From assembly GCA_015486815.1 (NCBI GenBank), contig WFQY01000290.1:1-5740 (forward strand): a stretch of DNA of 5,740 bases, given 5' to 3'. The first letter of the stretch is position 1. Every line of letters begins with the position of its first letter. The DNA is from Phycisphaerae bacterium. GTDB taxonomy: Bacteria; Planctomycetota; Phycisphaerae; JAAYCJ01. The position numbers and the translations under genes are program-made. Positions 1 through 4,959 of this stretch are shown piece by piece. The notes below the pieces were generated by a model. It worked only from the letters and a program-made list of their open reading frames with translations. It had not been told where the DNA came from and made no database searches.

Positions 1-314
1 CCCCTTATCAATACTGAAAATAGGGGTAATAAATAACCGTCGGGAAGGTCAAAACGCTGATAATAATACTGTAAATGTGGATTTCGAATGATATTATACG
101 ATTTTTATCGGAAATATACTTTACGAATTACAAACGAAAAAAAATTATGATTTCTTTTTTCAAAAGACCGATAAATTTTCACTCTATCGTCTTTTCGAAC
201 GTAGAGAAATCAACAATCCCTGCGAAAGGATTATCAATGTTGTCGGTTTGGGAACACCTGTGAAATTATTCCACGCATTATCAATAAAATTAACCGATAA
301 GTTCTGTTATATGA
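1..314. other. 314-base left-edge stretch without a supportable gene
   Basis: I find no gene here that I can defend. One plus-strand frame is open from the left edge to a TGA at 89-91 and could be the last ~30 codons of an upstream gene (its end reads NNTVNVDFE), but the piece is too short to recognise. The same frame is open again from 92 to a TGA at 317-319 with no ATG until codon 311 and no family I recognise. Another frame has an ATG at 75 opening 62 codons, without a Shine-Dalgarno site and with unremarkable composition. Part of the stretch may be decayed coding sequence belonging to the PHP-domain remnant that follows. No convincing promoter, terminator or RNA gene was seen. Confidence 0.5.
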
Positions 315-575
315 GATGAATTGTGGGAAGCTGGGCGAACAACTTGGGCTATTGCAACAGACGATATTCATTCGGATAATCATTTCCAAAAGGGTTGGGT
401 GATGATAAAATCTCCGTCATTGGAGATGACAAATATACTGCAAGCATTGAAAGAAGATATGTTTTACAGCTCGATGGGACTGGAAATATACGATGTAAAA
501 TTGATTGGTAGAAAAGTTTATATTGAATGCTCACCCGTTCGCAAGGTATATTGCATCGGAGCAAGATATCGGGAA
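315..575 (+). pseudogene. C-terminal remnant of a PHP-domain (CehA/McbA-like) metallohydrolase
   Basis: This frame reads DELWEAGRTTWAIATDDIH, then GWVMIKSPSLEM, ILQALKEDMFYSSMG and IYDVKLIGRKVYIECSP. That is the order of the final part of PHP-fold metallohydrolases: a WD.LL..GR helix, the AtDDxH metal-binding motif, a gW..V strand, the Al..G.FY.S.G motif and a beta-rich tail. The family usually has some 200 or more residues before this point, including the N-terminal HxH and TDH metal motifs; none are present. The codon just before DEL is TGA (312-314), where the family commonly has Trp, so a TGG-to-TGA change is likely. More in-frame stops lie at 261, 285 and 291. The recognisable sequence stops near 575, before the expected end of the domain; the frame then runs on to 689 inside the transporter gene without family-like sequence. 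The only start in the open part is a TTG at 321 without a ribosome site. I infer a non-functional fragment truncated at both ends; a truncated domain that is still translated is less likely. Confidence 0.68.
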
Positions 576-582
576 ACATTTT

Positions 583-1470
583 ATGAGCTTATTTGTATTT
601 ACTCTCGTTCTATTGTCAGCTTCCATTCACGTATTCTGGAATGCATTGGTAAAGAAATGCGAAGACAAAGCATCGTTCGCATGGCTTAGCCACATAATGA
701 GTGTGTTTGTTTTTCTTCTGCCTGCGTTTGTTATTTCGAGAATGTGTTGTCCCGGGCTGATTTCCCGACCGCTATTGATATTAGCGTGCGTATCGGGTTG
801 GTTCGAAGCTATGTACATCATTACTCTATACGGTGCGTATGAAACCGCAGACCTATCGGTCGTATATCCGCTTAGTAGAGGAATTGCTCCGGTATTTATA
901 TTGATGGTAGCTGGTATGTTCGTTTCCGATAGTGTTAATCTCGCAGGCGGAATAGCGGTTTTTGTAATATTGCTGGGAATGACGAGCGTAGCGTTTTCGG
1001 TGAAAAATCTCTCTGCGGACAAGACCATAGCGAAAGGGGTGATACTTGCAATCATAACAGGCGCGATGATAGCTGGCTATCATCTTGTCGATAGACGTGC
1101 GATGGAGGTTTCCGAGTGCGTTAATCCACTTGAATATCTGTTCATAATGCAGTGTTTTCAGCTGATGTTTCTCACAGCTTGGGCGATCTTATCATCAAAA
1201 CGCAGAAAGACAATTATGCACGAATGGTATGTAAACAAGCGAGGTGTGCTTATCGTCGGAGCATTTACTCCACTGGCGTATTTTCTTATTATATGGGCGT
1301 TAAAGTATGGCAATGTAACGTATATCGCCGCTGGCAGAAATGTCGGGATTGTTATCAGCATTGTCGTTGGGCTGTTGATTTTTCGTGAACCTGTCGGTAG
1401 GCTTCGTGCGATAGGTGCGATTTTGATTACCATTGGCATAGCTGGGCTGATACTCTTCGCAAAGGCATAA
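583..1470 (+). CDS. EamA/DMT-family ten-helix transporter
   Basis: This encodes a 295-residue inner-membrane protein of the drug/metabolite transporter superfamily, close to the usual ~300 residues. Ten hydrophobic segments can be traced. The two EamA repeats are visible: the first ends at residues ~84-134 (YGAYETADLSVVYPLSRG, then a long hydrophobic stretch), the second at ~237-293 (WALKYGNVTYIAAGRN, FREPVGRLRAIGAILITIGI). The FREP element followed by a glycine-rich last helix is typical of the family. The substrate cannot be told; relatives export amino acids, sugars or metabolites. The frame is open from an ATG at 505, but the 26 extra residues overlap the PHP remnant and are not membrane-like, so I chose the ATG at 583, which starts directly in helix 1. 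A weak GGGA at 571-574 is the only possible ribosome site. No promoter was found; transcription may come from the region of the remnant. It converges with the dUTPase gene. Confidence 0.88.
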   Translation: MSLFVFTLVLLSASIHVFWNALVKKCEDKASFAWLSHIMSVFVFLLPAFVISRMCCPGLISRPLLILACVSGWFEAMYIITLYGAYETADLSVVYPLSRGIAPVFILMVAGMFVSDSVNLAGGIAVFVILLGMTSVAFSVKNLSADKTIAKGVILAIITGAMIAGYHLVDRRAMEVSECVNPLEYLFIMQCFQLMFLTAWAILSSKRRKTIMHEWYVNKRGVLIVGAFTPLAYFLIIWALKYGNVTYIAAGRNVGIVISIVVGLLIFREPVGRLRAIGAILITIGIAGLILFAKA

Positions 1471-1598
1471 ACAGATGAGAGCGATTAAAGCTATTGATAA
1501 GCAATCCGGAATGAGAAAGATGATAACAAAGGAGCTGACTCGCATACTTACCAAGCACACCCCACAAGAATCCCTATATTTTGCAAAGCAAAAAGCAA
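1471..1598. other. Convergent intergenic region, no clear terminator
   Basis: These 128 bases separate the ends of the transporter (+) and dUTPase (-) genes, where a bidirectional terminator would be expected. The only dyad I found is TTTTGC-AAA-GCAAAA at 1579-1593, a 6-bp stem with two GC pairs and a 3-base loop. No U-tract follows immediately on either strand, so it is not called a terminator. The plus-strand frame opening at 1475 runs antisense into the dUTPase gene and shows no family-like sequence. Confidence 0.5.
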
Positions 1599-2009
1599 TT
1601 AGATTTTTATATTTTTATTGTCGTCTTCCGTCTTGTTTGCCATCGAATAATCCGTATCCTGGCGGGAATGATTTACCCTTAACTTCTGTTCGTAAAGTTT
1701 TACAACATCATCTGCGTCAAGACCAAGACATTGAGCCAGCGATATCCAGAAAAACAGCATATCAATAACTTCTACGCGGGCATTCTGAAGGTCATATATT
1801 TCAAATCGCCTACCTTCGCGGGCTTCTTTGCACCAATGCTTCCAATAGGTGCAATCTCTGAGTTCCTCTATCTCGTTAGACATCGCCATCAGATAATTGT
1901 TGAGCCACTTGCCTGCGGTTTTCGGGTCGAAATCCTTGCGAATAGCATCAGCATCAAACCCCGTTCTCTTATTAAGCTCCGCTTGTTTTCGAAATAATTC
2001 CCTTAACAT
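1599..2009 (-). CDS. Dimeric-type all-alpha dUTPase (MazG-like superfamily)
   Basis: The 136-residue product matches the all-alpha NTP pyrophosphohydrolase fold of dimeric dUTPases, which hydrolyse dUTP to dUMP and pyrophosphate, keeping uracil out of DNA and supplying dUMP for dTMP synthesis. Visible motifs are ANEIEELRD-like sequence at ~44-52 (Glu46, Glu49), the second metal-binding segment NARVEVIDMLFFWISLAQ at 76-93 (Glu80, Asp83), and the C-terminal phosphate/base-binding block VNHSRQDTDYS at 112-122. A Trp-rich WKHW lies between the two acidic motifs, as in related bacterial and phage proteins. It is a cytosolic enzyme. The start is supported by an AGGAG (2015-2019 on the complement) five bases before ATG. 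The last ~14 residues are a lysine- and aspartate-rich tail. Gene symbols are used inconsistently for this family, so none is given. A related dCTPase-like or other nucleotide specificity cannot be excluded. Confidence 0.88.
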   Translation of the reverse strand: MLRELFRKQAELNKRTGFDADAIRKDFDPKTAGKWLNNYLMAMSNEIEELRDCTYWKHWCKEAREGRRFEIYDLQNARVEVIDMLFFWISLAQCLGLDADDVVKLYEQKLRVNHSRQDTDYSMANKTEDDNKNIKI

Positions 2010-2152
2010 ATCTGCTCCTGCTTATTATCATTGCTGCCTATTTGTCAGGCAAAACAAACATAAAATCCTACTGTGTAAAGTTAGCGCAACATATATATTG
2101 AATAACAAAATCAAACGCAGGCTTATGCTTGTTATTTATGACGCTTTCGGAT
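2010..2152 (-). other. Leader region between the 66-residue protein gene and the dUTPase gene
   Basis: This 143-base gap lies upstream of the dUTPase start on its own strand. A weak promoter is possible: TTGCGC (2089-2084) and ATTTTA (2066-2061) with a 17-base spacer. A short dyad TGCCT-ATTTGTC-AGGCA lies at 2036-2052, too weak and lacking a U-tract for a terminator. It is undecided whether dUTPase is co-transcribed with the small upstream gene or has its own promoter. Confidence 0.3.
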
Positions 2153-2353
2153 TTACGCTGTCCCGAAAATAGCATTTACCATTATATTGATCAGTCCGGC
2201 ACCGAACGATTCGATAATATTGATAAAAACGTCAGCTGCATACTGCTTAAGATAGTCCGAGCCGAGGAACTGTGTAAAAAGACCCAACACGGGCAGATAT
2301 AATACCGTTTTCGAGAACAGATCAAGCCATCGTGGAACAAAATTTGTTTTCAT
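2153..2353 (-). CDS. Small hydrophobic (membrane) protein of unknown function, 66 aa
   Basis: I do not recognise a named family. The product starts MKTNFVPRWLDLFSK and has two hydrophobic stretches, about residues 17-30 (VLYLPVLGLFTQFL) and 41-64 (a run rich in Ile, Phe, Ala and Gly), separated by a short polar link with GSDYLKQ. This suggests a two-segment membrane protein or a membrane-surface protein; there is no clear cleavage site. The gene is well supported despite its size: an AGGAG (2361-2365 on the complement) lies seven bases before the ATG, and a good sigma70-like promoter lies further upstream. It is divergent from the MBL/larC cluster and sits 143 bases upstream of the dUTPase gene on the same strand. 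A role cannot be inferred from context. The operator-like dyad in the shared intergenic region could regulate it together with the divergent genes. Confidence 0.7.
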   Translation of the reverse strand: MKTNFVPRWLDLFSKTVLYLPVLGLFTQFLGSDYLKQYAADVFINIIESFGAGLINIMVNAIFGTA

Positions 2354-2366
2354 CGCCTAACTCCTC

Positions 2367-2395
2367 TTGCTGTCAAGGACAATTACCTGTAATAT
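2367..2395 (+). promoter_or_regulatory. Possible promoter for the MBL/larC cluster
   Basis: TTGCTG (2367-2372) and TAATAT (2390-2395) are separated by 17 bases, the optimal distance, but each hexamer is only a partial match to the sigma70 consensus. It is the best candidate on the plus strand in the 89-base divergent region. Its -10 box lies in the spacer of the inverted repeat at 2379-2406. Confidence 0.3.
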
Positions 2396-2406
2396 TCTGT
2401 AATTGT
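2379..2406. promoter_or_regulatory. Operator-like inverted repeat in the divergent promoter region
   Basis: ACAATTAC (2379-2386) and GTAATTGT (2399-2406) are perfect 8-base inverted arms around a 12-base spacer, with arm centres 20 bases apart, about two helical turns. The spacer holds a third GTAAT (2389-2393), so ATTAC-CT-GTAAT forms a tighter inner palindrome and the two GTAAT copies are ten bases apart, one turn. The position between divergent genes and over both predicted -10 boxes fits a dimeric repressor site. The regulator is unknown and none is encoded in the window. Confidence 0.45.
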
Positions 2407-2429
2407 AACACACACTGAAGCCAAGTCAA
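2402..2429 (-). promoter_or_regulatory. Predicted sigma70-like promoter for the 66-aa protein gene
   Basis: On the minus strand, TTGACT (2429-2424) is followed after 16 bases by TACAAT (2407-2402), each matching the consensus at five of six positions. Transcription would start near 2395, giving a leader of about 40 bases before the ATG, with AGGAG in the right place. The -10 box overlaps the right arm of the inverted repeat at 2379-2406. Confidence 0.55.
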
Positions 2430-2442
2430 AAGGAAAATATCT

Positions 2443-3120
2443 ATGGTAGAATATCGTATAATAAGCATAGGAACGTTGAGTAAAAATAAGTTTTGGAACG
2501 AGACGGAACCCGTTCGTACAGCACATACTACGACGACGCTTATAGTTTCGGGAGACAAGAAGATAATAGTTGACCCGTCTCTGCCGGGGAGGGTGTTAGA
2601 TGCGAGACTTTTCGAGCGTGCAGGCTTGCATATAAATGATATTACTACGATATTTCTGACTACCTTCAGAGCGACGCATAGATTGTCGCTAACTGACTTC
2701 GAGAAAGCGGATTGGCTGATATATGAGCAGGAAAAAAACTATGCGGAAGAATATCTGAACGAAATGAAGGAAAAAGCTGACAAACAATCCGATGATGAAA
2801 ATCTTATGATAGACAGGGAGTTAGCAATATTGAAACGTTGTAAGCCTGCGCCGGATAAACTTGCTGACGGAGTGGAGTTATTTCCTTCGTCCGGGGCTTC
2901 TGCCGGTTCGTGTGGCTTGCTTTTGACTCCGCCTATAGGAGCTATTGTAGTTGCGGGAGACGCTGTCTTGAACAGAGACTATCTCGAACACGGGCAGGTC
3001 TGGGAGCATAGCTTCGACCTGAAATTAGCTCAAAAATCGCTGGAAGACATTATTGAGATTGCGGATCTGATTATTCCCGGACACGATAATATAATTCCAC
3101 TTATGGGAAAGTTGTTGTAA
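2443..3120 (+). CDS. Metallo-beta-lactamase-fold protein with a degenerate metal site
   Basis: The 225-residue product has the MBL layout: N-terminal beta strands with HTTTTLIVSGDKKIIVDPSLP (27-47), a strand plus motif-2 position at 68-80, an Asp in VVAGDAV (Asp173), and a late PGHD (His214). The family's HxHxDH motif reads T73-F-R-A-T-H78, so only the last His remains. The usual GH of the tpGHtpG motif reads G151-A152. Thus four of the usual seven ligands are replaced, while His78, Asp173 and His214 remain. A hydrolase with an altered or single-metal site, or a non-enzymatic binding protein, are both possible; canonical zinc beta-lactamase or glyoxalase activity is unlikely. Residues ~95-135 form a charged, probably helical insertion. 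There is no signal peptide, so it is probably cytosolic. AAGGA at 2430-2434 is well spaced before the ATG. It is the first gene of a probable operon, 51 bases before larC. Confidence 0.8.
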   Translation: MVEYRIISIGTLSKNKFWNETEPVRTAHTTTTLIVSGDKKIIVDPSLPGRVLDARLFERAGLHINDITTIFLTTFRATHRLSLTDFEKADWLIYEQEKNYAEEYLNEMKEKADKQSDDENLMIDRELAILKRCKPAPDKLADGVELFPSSGASAGSCGLLLTPPIGAIVVAGDAVLNRDYLEHGQVWEHSFDLKLAQKSLEDIIEIADLIIPGHDNIIPLMGKLL

Positions 3121-3139
3121 TATTGTTTTTCGGAAAGAC

Positions 3140-3168
3140 GAGAGAGATTGTTCTGAGAGAGTATTGTT
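3140..3168 (+). repeat. 15-bp-period direct duplication in the larC leader
   Basis: GAGAGAGATTGTT (3140-3152) is repeated as GAGAGAGTATTGTT (3155-3168), differing by one inserted T. The second copy supplies the only purine-rich, SD-like run before the larC ATG (GAGAGAG, ending ten bases upstream). Visible directly; function uncertain. Confidence 0.6.
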
Positions 3169-3171
3169 ATT

Positions 3172-4356
3172 ATGATAGCTTACTTTGATTGTACACGAGG
3201 AATAGCGGGCGATATGATAATCGCTGCCCTTTTGGACGCTGGCGTTGACGGAGATCAGCTCATTCGTGAGCTTGAGAAACTCAACCTTGCCGATTACCGA
3301 GTAGAGATCTCGGACACCGCTCGCTGCCATATCCATTCGAAACAATTCAAGGTTATTGTTACCGGCGAGCAAAAGGAGCATCGGCATCTCGGGCGGATTA
3401 TCGATATAATCGAAAAATCGGAGTTAAGCGAAACGGTAAAATCCCGAGCTTGTGCGGTTTTCGAGCGGCTCGGTCGAGCTGAAGCGCAGGTACATAATAT
3501 TGACATATCCAAGGTACACTTTCACGAAGTAGGAGCTATCGATTCGATAATCGATATTGTAGGGGCTTGTATTTGTTTCGAGCTTATGGGTATCGACGAA
3601 ATATTCTATTCGAAAATAGCTGTCGGTTCGGGAACGGTGAAATGCGCTCATGGAATTTTGCCAGTACCCGCACCTGCTACGGTAAAACTGCTTGAGGGCA
3701 AACGGGTCTATGCTGGACCGGGCGACGGTGAGCTTACCACTCCTACCGGTTCAGCTATTATTACGACTGTCGGTACTCAAAAAATCGACTTACCGGAATT
3801 GGAGTTGAGCGCAGTCGGCTACGGAGCTGGCAGCAGAGACAGTGCTGAATATCCGAACGTGCTGCGAGTATTCATCGGCAATAAGAATACGGATAATCGG
3901 TTGGAAACGGATGAAATATCCGTAATAAGCTTCAATATAGATGACAGCACCGCTGAGCATACGGGGTTACTCGTCGAACAGTTGCTTGCAAGCGGTGTGC
4001 TCGATGTGATTCAAGTGCCTGCATATATGAAAAAGTCAAGAGCAGGTATCAAAATTGAAGTACTCACAAAAATAGCTGACGAACATAAAATAGCGGAAAT
4101 GATATTATCGCAGGGCACAAGTTTTGGCGTGCGAATTTCTCATCAATATCGATACAAACTCAAGCGGAAAATCGTTCGGATAGAACTTCCCGAAGGGAAC
4201 GTATCGGTCAAATTGGGTTTGCTTGGCGAGAAACTCGTCCAGATAGCACCGGAATTTGAAGATTGCAAAAGAATAGCGGAAATCAACGGAAGAAATTTTC
4301 GCGAAGTTTACGCCTGCGCACTGGAGCTTGCACGCCAAGCGCATTATAATGAATAG
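3172..4356 (+). CDS. larC: LarC, nickel-pincer cofactor cyclometallase (full length, single ORF)
   Basis: LarC is the CTP-dependent enzyme that inserts nickel into pyridinium-3,5-bisthiocarboxylic acid mononucleotide, the last step in making the nickel-pincer cofactor of lactate racemase and related LarA-type enzymes. The 394 residues cover the whole family. Seen are the N-terminal YFDCTRGIAGDMIIAALLDAG (4-24), EHRHLGRI (69-76), VHFHEVGAIDSIIDIVGA (115-132), the SGTVKCAHGILPVPAPAT block (153-170), GELTTPTGSA (186-195), and in the C-terminal domain FNIDDSTAEHTG (254-265), YMKKSRAGIK (285-294), GTSFGVR (315-321) and APEFEDCKRIA (359-369). The two halves, which in Lactobacillus plantarum are joined by a ribosomal frameshift, are in one frame here. 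It is cytosolic. The start is fixed by the conserved N-terminus; the ribosome site is weak. larB, larE and larA are not in the window. The stop codon lies in a 15-bp tandem repeat. Confidence 0.95.
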   Translation: MIAYFDCTRGIAGDMIIAALLDAGVDGDQLIRELEKLNLADYRVEISDTARCHIHSKQFKVIVTGEQKEHRHLGRIIDIIEKSELSETVKSRACAVFERLGRAEAQVHNIDISKVHFHEVGAIDSIIDIVGACICFELMGIDEIFYSKIAVGSGTVKCAHGILPVPAPATVKLLEGKRVYAGPGDGELTTPTGSAIITTVGTQKIDLPELELSAVGYGAGSRDSAEYPNVLRVFIGNKNTDNRLETDEISVISFNIDDSTAEHTGLLVEQLLASGVLDVIQVPAYMKKSRAGIKIEVLTKIADEHKIAEMILSQGTSFGVRISHQYRYKLKRKIVRIELPEGNVSVKLGLLGEKLVQIAPEFEDCKRIAEINGRNFREVYACALELARQAHYNE

Positions 4357-4385
4357 CATTATGACGAATAGCATTGTAATTAGTA
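4341..4385 (+). repeat. Three tandem 15-bp repeats across the larC stop codon
   Basis: GCATTATAATGAATA (4341-4355), GCATTATGACGAATA (4356-4370) and GCATTGTAATTAGTA (4371-4385) are consecutive imperfect copies; copies 2 and 3 differ from copy 1 at two and three positions. Because 15 is a multiple of three, the larC frame reads HYNE-stop, HYDE-stop, HCN-stop, giving three in-frame TAG codons in a row. The array fills the gap before the next gene and leaves that gene without a purine-rich ribosome site. Confidence 0.8.
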
Positions 4386-4392
4386 ATTGATT

Positions 4393-4959
4393 ATGGAATA
4401 TATATTAGCAATTGAAACAGGACAGATATTACCGCTTGTATTAGCTGGCATAGGTGTGGTATTGCTTTTGTACACCACAACGCGACGGATAAGCGGAAAA
4501 GCGGGGCTTAAAAGCTCCGACGCGGCAAATATGATCCCATCGATTCGTCAGCAGCAAAATATCAAAGGTGATTTGCAGAGACTTTTGGTCGATTTGCAAG
4601 ACCTTGCACGCCAGATCAACGGACATATCGACACGCGATTTTGTAAACTTGAAGTGTTGATAAAAGAAGCGGATGAAAAAATTCGTCAGCTCGAAAAACT
4701 GTGTAGTGGAAACAATCAATCGCCATCCGACGATAATGAGAATACATCCGGAGGCATCAGTGAGCAGGAAAACAAACCCGAACGAATCGATCCGGAACGG
4801 GCAATGATATATAAGCTTGCTGACGCCGGAAAAAATGTAGTGGAAATCGCACGTCAGATGAATAAAAATACCGGTGAAATCGAATTAATCCTATCATTAC
4901 GCAAGAGCGAAAGGCAGGCTCAGGGCAAACCGCAGATAGACTATCGCATCGAAGACTAA
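4393..4959 (+). CDS. Membrane-anchored coiled-coil protein with C-terminal HTH (DUF2802/DUF6115-like)
   Basis: The product has 188 residues. It begins with a short N-terminus and one transmembrane helix (about residues 10-28, ILPLVLAGIGVVLLLYT), then a basic RRISGK that suggests a cytoplasmic remainder. Residues ~55-104 are a heptad-like charged coiled coil. A polar, probably disordered linker (~106-135) is rich in Asn, Ser, Asp and Glu. The end (~138-170) reads AMIYKLADAGKNVVEIARQMNKNTGEIELILSL, a helix-turn-helix-like unit as in the DUF2802 and DUF6115 proteins, where it follows a similar anchor. The biochemical role of these families is unknown to me. The frame also opens at a TTG two codons earlier (4387); I prefer the ATG at 4393. 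Neither has a Shine-Dalgarno site. It follows larC by 36 bases and ends directly at the next start, so it is probably co-transcribed with both. Confidence 0.78.
   Translation: MEYILAIETGQILPLVLAGIGVVLLLYTTTRRISGKAGLKSSDAANMIPSIRQQQNIKGDLQRLLVDLQDLARQINGHIDTRFCKLEVLIKEADEKIRQLEKLCSGNNQSPSDDNENTSGGISEQENKPERIDPERAMIYKLADAGKNVVEIARQMNKNTGEIELILSLRKSERQAQGKPQIDYRIED

Noticed and set aside
1..26. Possible hairpin CCCCT...AGGGG at the left edge
   Set aside because: Five base pairs with a 16-base loop and no U-tract; insufficient for a terminator.
92..316. Long start-less open frame in the left-edge region (contains NVVGLGTPVKLFHALSIKL)
   Set aside because: It looks somewhat protein-like but has no ATG before the last codons, no ribosome site and no family I recognise; kept only as part of the undefined stretch.
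505..582. Upstream ATG at 505 as the start of the EamA transporter
   Set aside because: The extra 26 residues are not membrane-like and lie within the PHP-domain remnant read in another frame; the ATG at 583 leads straight into the first helix.
1579..1593. Hairpin TTTTGC-AAA-GCAAAA as a terminator between convergent genes
   Set aside because: Only a 6-bp, mostly AT stem, with no U-tract immediately after it on either strand.
1475..1768. Plus-strand open frame of 97 codons starting 4 bases after the transporter stop
   Set aside because: Most of it is antisense to the well-supported dUTPase gene and it shows no family-like sequence.
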